Source: Pigmentiphaga daeguensis
GTDB lineage: Bacteria; Pseudomonadota; Gammaproteobacteria; Burkholderiales; Burkholderiaceae_B
Assembly (NCBI RefSeq): GCF_039523035.1
Contig: NZ_BAAAEN010000004.1
Location: 257,323-321,322, forward strand
Direction of reading: 5' to 3'
Length of the DNA: 64,000 bases
Part shown: piece after piece, positions 1 through 8,600 of the stretch
Numbering within the stretch: the stretch's first letter is position 1
How the letters are laid out: each line of letters starts with the position of its first letter
Translations under genes and position numbers: made by a program
Notes under the pieces: generated by a model
What the model was told of the DNA's origin: nothing
The model's input: only the letters and a program-made list of their open reading frames with translations
Databases searched by the model: none

Positions 1-102
1 CCTGGGTCTAGTTCCTTTATCTTGGGTTGGAGCACCTGTGCTTCGCTGGCTGCCAGCGGTAGCAACGGTGTGACATACCAAGATAAAGGAACTAGACCCA
101 GG
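1..102. repeat. Perfect 25-bp inverted repeat (long hairpin)
   Basis: Positions 1-25 are the exact reverse complement of 78-102 (the left arm begins cctgggtctagttcc), separated by 52 nt. The left arm touches the window edge, so the repeat may be longer. The loop holds a small gctgg/ccagc palindrome. The arms are AT-richer than the surroundings. No transposase gene is visible. It could be a hairpin terminator, a miniature mobile element or the edge of an insertion sequence; I do not recognise the arm as a known IS end. Confidence 0.8.
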
Positions 103-178
103 ATGCGGTGGATCCTGGCTCCGCCGGTCCACCCGCATCGCCCCCTGGGGGGCGCGCGTCAGCGCGTAGGGGGGGGCC
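103..178 (-). repeat. GC-rich composite intergenic repeat, copy R1
   Basis: Directly abuts the stop codon of the LysR gene. It carries the two modules seen elsewhere in this window: ggctccgccggtcc followed by a ccccct/gggggg stem and gcgcgtcagcgcgtaggggg. Read in the direction of the LysR gene it starts right after the stop with cccccctacgcgctgacg. Related copies are at 18262, 37921, 39727 and 40227. Confidence 0.7.
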
Positions 179-1078
179 CTACCCTCTGAACAATTCGTGC
201 ACCTGCGCTCGCAGCCACATGTTGCCGGCGTCCTTGTGGAAGCGGCGCGGCCAGAACTGGTGGACTTCGATGGTGGGGACCTTCAGCGGCACGTCCACCA
301 TGCGGATGTCGGCATGCTGCACGCAGACGGTGGCCATGTCGTGCGGCACGGTAGCGATCAGGTCCGAGCTTTCGATGATGGGCAGCAGGCTCGTGAAATG
401 CGAGGTCTCGAGCAGGATCCTGCGCCGCAGTCCCTTGCGCTGGAGATATTCCTCGAACAGGTGTTCCCGCCCCGGCCTGACCGCCGCATGCGGCAAGGCC
501 AGGTATTGCTTGAGCGTGAGCGCATCGCCCACGTCGGGATGGCCGCGGCGCACGATGCAGACGTAGGGATTGCGGAACAGCAGCTGCTGGAACATGCCCG
601 CCTTGTGCAGGTCGGGAAAATAGCCGATGGCCAGTTCGGCCTCGCCCGACTCCAGCGCCTCGGCCGCGGCGTGGCGCGGCATGGCCAGGGTGCGCAGGTT
701 CAGCCCCGGGCCGGCCTGGACGAAACGCGCCAGCAGTTTGGGCACGAAGTTGATCTCGCCGATGTCGGGCGTGATCAGCGTGAAGGTGCGCTCGCTGGTG
801 GCCGGGTCGAAGGTGTGGGCCTGCAGGATCTCGCTCTTGACCGTCTCCATGACGCGGCGCACCGCCGGAGCCAGCGCCAGCGCGCGCGGCGTGGGCTGCA
901 TCTGCGCCCCGGTCCGCACGAACAGCGCATCGTTGAACAGCGTGCGCAGGCGGGCCACGGCGGCGCTCATGGCCGGCTGGCTCAGGCCGATGGCCTCGGC
1001 CGCGCGCGACACGCTGCGATGCTCCAGCATGGCGTCGAACACACGCAACAGGTTCAGGTCCACATGACGAATATCCAT
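179..1078 (-). CDS. LysR-family transcriptional regulator
   Basis: 299 aa, the usual LTTR length. An N-terminal winged HTH (about residues 7-65, with SVSRAAEAIGLSQPAMS as the helix-turn-helix) is followed by a periplasmic-binding-like effector domain. It is transcribed away from the GlcG-like/VOC/hydroxylase genes with a 91-bp gap, the classic arrangement of an LTTR and its target operon, so it probably activates that operon in response to a pathway compound. No clear T-N11-A box could be picked out in the gap. The ligand cannot be told from sequence. Confidence 0.93.
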   Translation of the reverse strand: MDIRHVDLNLLRVFDAMLEHRSVSRAAEAIGLSQPAMSAAVARLRTLFNDALFVRTGAQMQPTPRALALAPAVRRVMETVKSEILQAHTFDPATSERTFTLITPDIGEINFVPKLLARFVQAGPGLNLRTLAMPRHAAAEALESGEAELAIGYFPDLHKAGMFQQLLFRNPYVCIVRRGHPDVGDALTLKQYLALPHAAVRPGREHLFEEYLQRKGLRRRILLETSHFTSLLPIIESSDLIATVPHDMATVCVQHADIRMVDVPLKVPTIEVHQFWPRRFHKDAGNMWLRAQVHELFRG

Positions 1079-1169
1079 GGGGTGGATTTTAACTATTCAC
1101 CCAATCGTCTGGATAGATATTCCTCCGGCCCGTAGACTGCCCGCATCACTCATACGAACGGAGACTCCC

Positions 1170-1595
1170 ATGCCCGGCCTGACCCTGGAACAGGCGAATG
1201 CCATCATCGCGGGCGCGCTGGCGCATGCCGCGGGCAAGGGCTACAAGCCCATGGCCGTGGTGGTGCTGGACGCCGCCGGCCATCTGAAGTCGGCCCAACG
1301 CCAGGACGGCGCCAGCATGTTCCGCGTGGACGTTGCCACCGGCAAGGCCTGGGCCGCGGTGGGCATGGACGCCTCCAGCCGCACGCTGGCGCAGCGCGCC
1401 AAGGACAACCCGAACTTCTTCGTCACGCTGGCGGCCACCGCGCAAGGACGCTTCCTGCCGCAGACCGGCGCCATCCTGATCCGCGATGCCGCGGGCGCCG
1501 TCCTGGGCGCGGCCGGCGCCAGCGGCGGCACGGGCGACGAGGACGAGGAAATCTGCATCGCCGGCGTCACGGCGGCCGGCTTGCAGGCGGGCTGA
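1170..1595 (+). CDS. GlcG/HbpS-like small protein (heme-degrading/flavin-like fold family)
   Basis: 141 aa from the ATG at 1170, which has ggagac upstream; an in-frame start at 1077 would run through the promoter region and overlap the LysR start. The sequence matches the GlcG/HbpS (DUF336) family: an N-terminal helix (LTLEQANAIIAGALAHA), a VVVLDAAGHL strand, and a conserved glycine-rich end (GAAGASGGTGDEDEEI). Family members occur in many catabolic operons and some bind heme or other small ligands; the biochemical role here is unknown. First gene of a four-gene cluster with the dioxygenase, hydroxylase and Bug protein. Confidence 0.85.
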   Translation: MPGLTLEQANAIIAGALAHAAGKGYKPMAVVVLDAAGHLKSAQRQDGASMFRVDVATGKAWAAVGMDASSRTLAQRAKDNPNFFVTLAATAQGRFLPQTGAILIRDAAGAVLGAAGASGGTGDEDEEICIAGVTAAGLQAG

Positions 1596-1624
1596 CGCGG
1601 CACGCATCACGGAGCAATCACCCC

Positions 1625-2527
1625 ATGGCATCTTCCACCATACAAGGGCTGCGTAGCGTGGCCCTGGAAGTCCCCGACCTCGACAAGGCGGAAGACTTCT
1701 ATACCCGCATCTGGCACCTGGACGTCGTGGCCCGCGAGCCGGACGCTCTGTATTTCCGCGGCACCGGCCAGGACCACCATCTGCTGGCGCTGCACCGCGG
1801 CCCGCGAACGGCCATCCGCCACGTCACGCTGCGGGCGCACGACGAGGACGCCTTGCGCGCGGTCGCGCGCGCCGGCATCGAAGCGGGCGGAACGCTGGCA
1901 ATCCCCATCGGCCCCGTGGCCGATCCAGCGGGCGGCCTCGGGCTGCTGCTGCGCGATCCCGATGGCCGGCTGATCCAGGTCGTGACCGGCGATGCCCGGC
2001 ACGCCCAGGCAGCCGACGTGCCGGACCGCCCCGTGCGTCTCGCCCATGCTGTCCTGAACAGCGCCGACGTCGCCGCCACCCGGCGGTTCTTCGAGCAGGC
2101 GCTGGACTTCCGGCTGGCCGATCTCACCCGCATCATGGCCTTCATGAATTGCAATGCCGACCATCACACGATCGCGGTGGGCATCACCGACAACAACGCG
2201 CTGAACCACATCGCCTTCGTCATGCCGGACCTGGAGTCGGTCATGCGCGGCGGGGGCCGGATGAAGGACGCCGGCTACGCGATCGAATGGGGCCCGGGCC
2301 GCCACGGCCCCGGCGACAACGCCTTCAACTATTTCATCGGCCCCTTCGGCGAGGTGATCGAATACACGGCGGAGGTGGAACAGATCGACGACGGCTACGT
2401 CGCGGGCGGCCCCGATGACTGGAAATGGCCGCCGGGCCGCGTGGACCAGTGGGGCATCTCGCCGCCGCCATCGGCGCGCCTGAAGACCGCGCAAAGCGAA
2501 GTGTTCTTCGTACCTTCGTCGGCCTGA
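1625..2527 (+). CDS. Two-domain VOC-family extradiol dioxygenase-like protein
   Basis: 300 aa with two glyoxalase/VOC modules (about residues 8-115 and 140-285). The C-terminal module shows the type I extradiol metal triad: His in RLAHAVL, His in NHIAFV and Glu in EVIEYTAE. Such enzymes open catechol-type rings with Fe(II) and O2 in the cytoplasm. It lies 29 nt after the GlcG-like gene and upstream of a flavin hydroxylase, which fits hydroxylation followed by meta-cleavage. The true substrate is unknown. No ring-fission hydrolase or hydratase follows, so the pathway must continue elsewhere. Confidence 0.87.
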   Translation: MASSTIQGLRSVALEVPDLDKAEDFYTRIWHLDVVAREPDALYFRGTGQDHHLLALHRGPRTAIRHVTLRAHDEDALRAVARAGIEAGGTLAIPIGPVADPAGGLGLLLRDPDGRLIQVVTGDARHAQAADVPDRPVRLAHAVLNSADVAATRRFFEQALDFRLADLTRIMAFMNCNADHHTIAVGITDNNALNHIAFVMPDLESVMRGGGRMKDAGYAIEWGPGRHGPGDNAFNYFIGPFGEVIEYTAEVEQIDDGYVAGGPDDWKWPPGRVDQWGISPPPSARLKTAQSEVFFVPSSA

Positions 2528-2630
2528 CCCTTTTCCCGACTCACGGATCCATCATGCGACACCCTCACGCCCGGCTGGCGGGCATGGCCCGTCTCGCCCC
2601 GAAGAAACACCCCGCATCCGGAGGCCGGGC

Positions 2631-4175
2631 ATGAACGCCTCCACGCATCCCCTGTACGACGTCGCCATCGTCGGCTTCGGCCCTTCGGGGGCGGTCGCCG
2701 CCGGACTGCTGGGCAACCAGGGATTCAAGGTCTACGTCTGCGACCGGCAGCACGACGTCTACGACAAGCCGCGCGCGATCGCGGTCGATCACGAGATCAT
2801 GCGGGTCTTCCAGCAGCTGGGACTGGTCGATTCCATCTCCCGGTACGTGGAACCCTTCACGCCATCGGAGTACTTCGGCGTGGATGGCCAGCTGATCAAG
2901 CGGCTCACGATGGTCGAGCCGCCCTACCCTCTGGGCTACACGCCCTCGAACGTCTTCACCCAGCCTCCGGTGGAACGCATCCTGCGCGACCACGTCCAGC
3001 AACTGCCGAACGTGCGCGTCGAACTGGACACCACCCTGCTCGGCCTGGAACAGGACGCCTCGGGCGCCAGGCTGGACGTGGCCCACGCGAACGGCAGCCG
3101 CGCCAGCCTGCGCGCGAAGTACGTCATCGGCTGCGATGGCGCCTCCAGCACGGTGCGGGAGCTGGCGGGCATCGAACTGGAAGACCTGGAATTCGACGAA
3201 CCCTGGCTGGTGGTGGACGTCCTGGCCAACGAACGCGGACTGGCCAAGCTGCCCCGCACCAGCGTGCAGTATTGCGAGCCCGACCGGCCGTGCACGCTGG
3301 TGATCGGTCCAGGCAACCACCGGCGCTGGGAAATCTCCCTCAAGCCGGACGAAGATCCCCGTGCCGTCACCCAGCCCGAAGCAACCTGGAAACTGCTCTC
3401 GCGCTGGCTGACACCGGAGGACGGCGAGCTCTGGCGCCAGGCAAGCTACCGTTTCCACGCGCTGGTGGCGCGCGACTGGCGCCGCGGACGCGTGTTCGTC
3501 GCCGGCGACGCCGCCCACCAGCAGCCCCCCTTCCTGGGCCAGGGCATGTGCCAGGGCATACGCGACGTCGCCAACCTGAACTGGAAACTGGCGGCCGTGC
3601 TGCGGCGGACGGTCACGGGCGCCCAGGCCGACGCGCTGCTCGACAGCTACGGCATCGAGCGCAAGCAGCACGTGCGCAGCCTGACCGGGCGCATCAAGGC
3701 CATCGGCGCGGTGATCTGCGAACGCGACGAGGCCCGGGCCCGCGCCCGCGACGCGCGCCTGCTGGACGAATGCGGCGGCACGGTACGCGACATGCCGCGC
3801 CAGGAAGTCATTCCGCCGCTGGAGCAAGGACTGTTGGCCCGAGCCGGCACTCCCGCCCGCGGCACGCTGTTCCCCCAACCCTGGATCAGGCAGGCGGGTG
3901 CCACCGTCCGCCTGGACCACGCGGCGGGAGACGGCTGGTGGCTGGTGCTGGACGCCCGCCATGCGGGAACCGTGCCGCCCCTTCCGCCGGCGTGGGGCAT
4001 GACCACCCTGGACCTGGGTGCCCTGGCCGAGACCGAAGGCGTGTGCCGGGCGTGGTTCGAGCGTTACCGCTGCACGGCGGCCGTGGTGCGTCCCGACCGC
4101 TATGTCTACGGCGTCGCGGCCGATGCGCGCGAACTGGACGCCTTGCTGGACGAACTACGCAGCGCGCTGCATTGA
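2631..4175 (+). CDS. FAD-dependent aromatic hydroxylase, MhpA-like
   Basis: 514 aa, close to 3-(3-hydroxyphenyl)propionate hydroxylases. Visible group A flavoprotein monooxygenase motifs: GFGPSGAVAAGLLG near residue 15 (ADP binding), the DG motif as GCDGASSTVR (about residue 165) and the second FAD motif GDAAHQQPPFLGQGMCQGIRD (about residue 290). It would use NAD(P)H and O2 to ortho-hydroxylate a phenol, giving a catechol for the upstream dioxygenase. ggagg stands 5 nt before the ATG. The substrate is inferred only from family and context; not necessarily an mhp pathway. Confidence 0.88.
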   Translation: MNASTHPLYDVAIVGFGPSGAVAAGLLGNQGFKVYVCDRQHDVYDKPRAIAVDHEIMRVFQQLGLVDSISRYVEPFTPSEYFGVDGQLIKRLTMVEPPYPLGYTPSNVFTQPPVERILRDHVQQLPNVRVELDTTLLGLEQDASGARLDVAHANGSRASLRAKYVIGCDGASSTVRELAGIELEDLEFDEPWLVVDVLANERGLAKLPRTSVQYCEPDRPCTLVIGPGNHRRWEISLKPDEDPRAVTQPEATWKLLSRWLTPEDGELWRQASYRFHALVARDWRRGRVFVAGDAAHQQPPFLGQGMCQGIRDVANLNWKLAAVLRRTVTGAQADALLDSYGIERKQHVRSLTGRIKAIGAVICERDEARARARDARLLDECGGTVRDMPRQEVIPPLEQGLLARAGTPARGTLFPQPWIRQAGATVRLDHAAGDGWWLVLDARHAGTVPPLPPAWGMTTLDLGALAETEGVCRAWFERYRCTAAVVRPDRYVYGVAADARELDALLDELRSALH

Positions 4176-4197
4176 CCCATTACGCGAGGAGACAACG

Positions 4198-5181
4198 ATG
4201 AACAGAAGACACGCCATCCGGACCCTGGCCACCCTGGCCGCCGTCCCGGCGCTTTCCCCCATGCGGTCGGCGCTGGCGCAGGCCTGGCCCGACAAACCGG
4301 TACGGCTGCTGCTGTCGCAGCCTCCCGGATCCGGTCCGGACAACATCGCCCGGCTGTTGTCCGAGCGGCTGTATCCCCGCTGGGGCCAGGCCGTCGTGAT
4401 CGAGAACAAGCCGGGGGGCCAGAACACGGTGGGCGCGCAGGCTGCCGCCCGGTCGCCCGCCGACGGCTACAACTTTTATTTCGCGACGACCGCGGCGCTG
4501 GTCACCAACGCCTTCCTGTTCAAGCAGTTGCCCTATGACCCCGCCAAGGATTTCGTGCCGGTGGCCTTCGTCGCCCGCAGTCCGTTCGGCATCCTGGTCA
4601 AGGCCGATTCGCCCATCCGCAGCGTCGAGGAGCTGATCGCCAAGTCCAAGGCCGCCCCGGGCACCTTCACGCTGGGCAACGAGGGGCCGCGCACCTTCGG
4701 CGGGATGATCGCCCGCCTGTTCAATGCCCGCTCCGGCGCCCAGGCCAACCTGGTGCCCTACGTGTCGGTGGGCGTTTCCGCACAAAACCTGATGGGCGGG
4801 CACGTGGATGCGATCGTTGCCGACGTGGCCTCGACCGCGCAGCTCGCCAGGCAAGGGCGCCTGCGGCTGCTGGCGGTGACCTCGGACAAGCGCCTGGCCG
4901 ACTGGCCGCAGGTGCCCGCGGTGTCCGAACTGCTGCCCGACTTCGACATGGTGGGCTGGTTCGCCATCGTCGCCCCCGCCGGCACGCCAGCGGCGGCGAT
5001 CGAGCGGGTCAACCGCGACGTCAATGCGCTGCTGGCCGATGAAGAAGTCGCAGGACGCATCGCCGCCATCGGGCCGATCGCCGCGCCGGGCTACAGCCCC
5101 GCGCAGACCGGCGATTTCCTCAGGCACGAGCACGCACGATGGGCCCAGATCACCAAGGAAATCAACATCCTGCCGGAGTGA
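4198..5181 (+). CDS. Bug/TctC-family periplasmic solute-binding protein
   Basis: 327 aa from the ATG at 4198 (aggaga upstream). The N-terminus has an RR pair and a hydrophobic stretch ending near ALAQA, so it is exported by Sec or Tat. The mature part starts with WPDKPVRLLL and carries the Bug signature (IENKPGGQNTVGA, SPADGY). Bug proteins bind carboxylated organic acids; here the ligand is probably the substrate of the preceding hydroxylase/dioxygenase genes. It starts 22 nt after the hydroxylase stop. No TctA/TctB membrane genes are adjacent, as is common for orphan Bug genes in Bordetella. Confidence 0.92.
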   Translation: MNRRHAIRTLATLAAVPALSPMRSALAQAWPDKPVRLLLSQPPGSGPDNIARLLSERLYPRWGQAVVIENKPGGQNTVGAQAAARSPADGYNFYFATTAALVTNAFLFKQLPYDPAKDFVPVAFVARSPFGILVKADSPIRSVEELIAKSKAAPGTFTLGNEGPRTFGGMIARLFNARSGAQANLVPYVSVGVSAQNLMGGHVDAIVADVASTAQLARQGRLRLLAVTSDKRLADWPQVPAVSELLPDFDMVGWFAIVAPAGTPAAAIERVNRDVNALLADEEVAGRIAAIGPIAAPGYSPAQTGDFLRHEHARWAQITKEINILPE

Positions 5182-5201
5182 AACAAGAGCGATCGTAAAA
5201 C

Positions 5202-5253
5202 AAAGGGCCCCCGTGCTTGCCGCTGCGCGCCGGCAAGCACGGGGGCCCTTTTT
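5202..5253. terminator. Bidirectional rho-independent terminator
   Basis: A perfect 20-bp inverted repeat (aaagggcccccgtgcttgcc and its complement) with a 10-nt loop, A-rich on the left and T-rich on the right. It lies between the convergent Bug gene (+) and DUF3597 gene (-) and can serve both. Confidence 0.92.
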
Positions 5254-5257
5254 CCGA

Positions 5258-5638
5258 TCACTTCTTCAGGTCGTCGGGAACCTTGCCGCCGTTGTCGGCC
5301 AGCTTCTGCATCACCTGTTTGTGCAGCCAGATGTTCATCGAAGCCGAATCGTTGGTATCGCCGCTGTAATGCAGTTCGGTCGCGAGCTGCTTGCGGGCCG
5401 CCAGGCTGCTGTCCAGCCCCAGCAGCTTCATCAGGTCGACGATGGACGTCTTCCAGTTGAGCTTCTCGGGATTCTTGGCCGCCATCGCGTTCAGGATGGA
5501 CTCCACGTCCACCGCCGGCATCGCGGCCGGCGCCGGGACGCCACCGGGCGCGGGCGCGGCCGCAGGAGGCGCCTCCTTGGCTACGGCAGGATGGCTGGAT
5601 GGGAAAATCTTGTCGAGTATGGCCTTGAAAATGCTCAT
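5258..5638 (-). CDS. DUF3597-family protein
   Basis: 126 aa from the ATG at 5638; the longer in-frame reading upstream lacks support. N-terminus MSIFKAILDKIFPSS, then an Ala/Pro-rich linker (about residues 20-45), then the conserved domain with NWKTSIVDLMKLLGLDSSL and ARKQLATELHY. The family resembles LysM-linked DUF3597 proteins but no LysM repeat is present, and its function is unknown. Ends against the shared terminator. Confidence 0.82.
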   Translation of the reverse strand: MSIFKAILDKIFPSSHPAVAKEAPPAAAPAPGGVPAPAAMPAVDVESILNAMAAKNPEKLNWKTSIVDLMKLLGLDSSLAARKQLATELHYSGDTNDSASMNIWLHKQVMQKLADNGGKVPDDLKK

Positions 5639-5747
5639 ATCTTCCCCTAATCGTCGTGAATGGCACATGCCTGCGCCGATTGTATAGATCGCCGTCCAGC
5701 GCCAAGCCCAGGGATGTAACGGGATGCAATAACTGAGAAACCCGGCC

Positions 5748-5999
5748 CTACAGCTTGAACCAGCGATCGTTCTCGATCTCGTCGGCGATGCGGATCTCGG
5801 CCTCGTCCAGGCATTCCTGCTCGGATTGCGCGGGAATGTCGCGCAGGGCCAGGGTCGGCCCGAGCAGCAGTCGCCTGCCCTCGCTCTGTTCGTAGATCTT
5901 GCAGTTGACGTCCCAGGTGCCCGGGCCACGCTGCAGCGGGTCTATCTCCACTTCCAGCACACGGGAAGTGCGATTCGGGCAATATTGGAAAGAGAACAT
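5748..5999 (-). CDS. Small conserved-looking hypothetical protein
   Basis: 83 aa from the ATG at 5999 (MFSFQYCPNRTSRVLEVEID). Acidic, soluble, no signal or membrane segment. I do not recognise the family. The open frame runs further upstream inside the shadow of the CobD-like gene, so the start is chosen at the first ATG in the gap. It lies between the CobD-like gene and DUF3597 in the same direction. Coding bias looks plausible but no domain supports it. Confidence 0.55.
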   Translation of the reverse strand: MFSFQYCPNRTSRVLEVEIDPLQRGPGTWDVNCKIYEQSEGRRLLLGPTLALRDIPAQSEQECLDEAEIRIADEIENDRWFKL

Positions 6000-6105
6000 G
6001 GCTGGCCCCGCTCCGGTCAGTTCGACCGGGCCACTATAGCGCCGGAAACCTCGCCTGGCCTCATGCAGTGCAGCATGGCGCCGGCCATGCCCGTCACGCC
6101 CGGCC

Positions 6106-7101
6106 TCAGGAGGCCCAGGACACCAGCGACAGCAGCAATAGCAGCGCCATCCAGAGCACCACCGCCCGCCACAGCAGCCCGACCGCCGCGTGAAGCGTGG
6201 CCGGGTCCGGCAGGCGCGCCGGCTCGTCGGGCGCCTCGGCGGCGGCGGTGAACTCGCTGGCCGCGGAGGCCGGCTGGACCGGCCCCACCAGATCGGGATC
6301 GACCGGCTCGACCGGCGGCTGCCACTTGCCCGACACCGGCGCCAGGCGTACGCCCAGCGCGCCCGCGGCGCTTTCCACCACCACTCCGCGCTGGGGGTCG
6401 TCCCAGCTGGAGGCGCGCTGGCGCCACCCGTACAAGGCATCCTCGAAATTGCCGACGATGGCGAAACCGACCGCGGTCATCCGGGCGGGAATCCAGTCCA
6501 GCAGGTGGAAGGCCCGGCGGGCCACTTCGCCAAAGGCATCGGTGCGATCGCCCCACTCCTGGCGGGCAATGCCCGCCAGCTTGTACAGCACGGCGCCGGA
6601 CGGACCGGGCAGCAGCGCATACCAGAACAGGACCCCATAGACGTTCCGGTGCGAGGCCACCACGCCTTCCTCGATCGCGGTGCGGCAGATCTCCGGCACG
6701 GTCATGGTCTCGACGGACACGTTGCCGCCGGAAGCCCGCAGCCACTCCTGCAGGTGGCTGCGCGCCAGCGTGACGTCGCCACGGGCCAGCGCGAACTGGA
6801 TCTCGGTGAAGTGGTGGCTGAACTGCCGGAACCCCAGCGTGAACCACAGGACGACGACATGGAACACCAGCGAGAAAACGGGATGCACCGACCATGCCAG
6901 CGACCCGATCAGCCATATCGCCAGGGTGGGGACGACCACCACCAGCAGCCAGCCCAGCACGGCATAGCCACGGCTGCCGGCGTCCAGCGCATGGCCCGCC
7001 CAGCGGCAGGCGGCGCGGGCGGCTTCATGGACGGCGTTGGAACGCGGCAGGGGCCGGACTTGTTCGGCAAGAAAGGCAAGAAGGAGTGCGAAGAAGCTCA
7101 T
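6106..7101 (-). CDS. CobD/CbiB-like membrane protein
   Basis: 331 aa. It resembles the CobD/CbiB family (adenosylcobinamide-phosphate synthase, a membrane enzyme) through FFALLLAFLAEQVRPL, the AVLYKLAGIARQEWG segment and the WIPARMTAVGFAIVGNFEDAL segment. Several hydrophobic helices are seen (about residues 1-12, 48-92, 160-180) plus a C-terminal helix. No other cobalamin genes are nearby and the middle (residues 230-300) is Pro/Ala-rich and divergent, so its role may differ from B12 synthesis. Followed after 68 bp upstream by the Nudix gene in the same direction. Confidence 0.75.
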   Translation of the reverse strand: MSFFALLLAFLAEQVRPLPRSNAVHEAARAACRWAGHALDAGSRGYAVLGWLLVVVVPTLAIWLIGSLAWSVHPVFSLVFHVVVLWFTLGFRQFSHHFTEIQFALARGDVTLARSHLQEWLRASGGNVSVETMTVPEICRTAIEEGVVASHRNVYGVLFWYALLPGPSGAVLYKLAGIARQEWGDRTDAFGEVARRAFHLLDWIPARMTAVGFAIVGNFEDALYGWRQRASSWDDPQRGVVVESAAGALGVRLAPVSGKWQPPVEPVDPDLVGPVQPASAASEFTAAAEAPDEPARLPDPATLHAAVGLLWRAVVLWMALLLLLSLVSWAS

Positions 7102-7169
7102 GAGCGCATTCTAGATTGCATAGCCATGGTTTTGCATCATCCCTCGCGTGCGCGAGGTGGACACGGGGA

Positions 7170-7952
7170 TCATGCGCGCAGGAATTGATAGAGATTGCGC
7201 AGCATGCCCGCCGTTGCCCCCCAGATGAAGAACTGCTTCCACGGCATCGAGTAGTAAGAGCGCAAGCCGCCTGCCGGCAGCGTGGCGCTGTGCAGCCGAT
7301 GATTGGCCGGGTCCATCAGAAAGCGCAGCGGCACCTCGAATACTTCGGCCACCTCGAAGGGATCGGGACGCGGCGTGAAATCCGGGCGCACCAGCCCCAC
7401 CAGCGGCACCACGCGGAATCCCGTGCCGGTGAAGTAATCCGGCAACTGGCCGATGACCTCCACCAATCCGCGCGGCAACCCGGTCTCTTCCTCGGTCTCG
7501 CGCAGCGCGGCGTCGGTCACCGACGAATCGCTGGGTTCCACCCGTCCGCCAGGAAAACTGACCTGGCCGGCGTGGTCATGAAGATGCGCGGTGCGCTGCG
7601 TCAGCATGACCTGGATGCCGTCGGGCCGCAGCATCATCGGAACCAGCACCGACGCCAGCCGCAGGGACCGGTCCGCGGCGCGGGCCGGATTGATGTCCTG
7701 CGCATCCGGCGTCCAGGCGGGCGGCGCGGCGAAACGGTCGCGCAGCGCCATCGGCGTCAGGCGCGTCTCGGGCACGGCGACCAGTCCGCCCGGGTTGGCG
7801 ACCCAGGGCTGCGCGACCGGATCGAAGGCCGGGCGCTGCGGCGGACGCCGGGCAGGCGGAGCGAGGGAGTCGGGCTGGATTTCCTCCGGCGTATCGTCGA
7901 TCTCGTCTGCCGGAGCGTCGCTATGTTGGTCGGTCGGAATGGATGATGACAT
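7170..7952 (-). CDS. Nudix hydrolase, CoA pyrophosphatase-like
   Basis: 260 aa. The Nudix box is clear, starting GGRVEPSDSSVTDAALRE and ending TEEETGL (about residues 135-160), preceded by the CoA-Nudix-type LTQRTAHLHDHAGQVSFPGG segment. Members hydrolyse CoA and derivatives to 3',5'-ADP and phosphopantetheine. The first 80 residues are a Pro/Asp-rich low-complexity extension beyond the normal NudL core, so the start could be internal. Cytoplasmic. Stands between rplS and the CobD-like gene. Confidence 0.88.
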   Translation of the reverse strand: MSSSIPTDQHSDAPADEIDDTPEEIQPDSLAPPARRPPQRPAFDPVAQPWVANPGGLVAVPETRLTPMALRDRFAAPPAWTPDAQDINPARAADRSLRLASVLVPMMLRPDGIQVMLTQRTAHLHDHAGQVSFPGGRVEPSDSSVTDAALRETEEETGLPRGLVEVIGQLPDYFTGTGFRVVPLVGLVRPDFTPRPDPFEVAEVFEVPLRFLMDPANHRLHSATLPAGGLRSYYSMPWKQFFIWGATAGMLRNLYQFLRA

Positions 7953-8045
7953 GTGAAACGGAAATCCGGCGGAAACGCCGTCGTTATCGGCATGGCTAGA
8001 GCATACTCCCGAGGGGGCGCTTTTGCCTTGGGGCGGCCCGGCGGC

Positions 8046-8073
8046 AAAAAAAAGCGCCCCACACGGGGGCGCT
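8046..8073 (-). terminator. Rho-independent terminator of the rpsP-rimM-trmD-rplS operon
   Basis: Read on the minus strand: agcgcccc, loop cgtgt, ggggcgct, then a run of T (A7-8 on the plus strand at 8046-8053). It lies 22 nt after the rplS stop. Confidence 0.92.
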
Positions 8074-8094
8074 CATTTTGCAGTACCGCGGGAA

Positions 8095-8478
8095 TCAAGC
8101 CTTGGCAGCAGGCGCGTTGCGAACCAGCTTTTCCTTGATCCGGGCCGACTTGCCCGAACGGGAACGCAGGTAGTACAGCTTCGCGCGGCGCACGTCACCG
8201 CGACGCTTGACTTCGATCGACGCGATGGTCGGCGCGTACAGTTGGAACGTACGCTCGACGCCTTCACCCGACGAAATCTTGCGGACAATGAACGACGAGT
8301 TCAGGCCACGATTGCGCTTGGCGATGACCACGCCTTCGTATGCCTGGACGCGCTTGCGGTTGCCTTCAACCACGTTGACGTTGACCACCACGGTATCGCC
8401 GGGGGCGAATTCGGGAATGGTCTTGTTGGCCGTCAAGCGGGCCAGCTCTTCTTGCTCGAGGACTTGGATCAGGTCCAT
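8095..8478 (-). CDS. rplS: 50S ribosomal protein L19
   Basis: 127 aa from the ATG at 8478 (MDLIQVLEQEELARL), with ggag 6 nt upstream. An upstream TTG giving four extra residues overlaps that ribosome binding site and is rejected. L19 lies at the 30S-50S interface. Conserved segments: FAPGDTVVV, VEGNRKRVQAYEGVVIA and FQLYAPTI. Last gene of the rpsP operon, 122 nt after trmD and followed by a strong terminator. Confidence 0.98.
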   Translation of the reverse strand: MDLIQVLEQEELARLTANKTIPEFAPGDTVVVNVNVVEGNRKRVQAYEGVVIAKRNRGLNSSFIVRKISSGEGVERTFQLYAPTIASIEVKRRGDVRRAKLYYLRSRSGKSARIKEKLVRNAPAAKA

Positions 8479-8600
8479 TTCTATCTCCAATGACCATCAT
8501 ACGTGGCGGTTCTGCTTTTGATGGCACCGCTACCAGAGGATGGGAACTCCCACCGGACTCATGCCCGGCAGGCTTGCTGCAACGCCGGCCGCCAGGGCGG

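Noticed and set aside
197..1135. Long plus-strand frames antisense to the LysR gene
   Set aside because: Mirror of a confident LTTR gene; His/Arg/Gly-rich composition typical of shadow frames in high-GC DNA.
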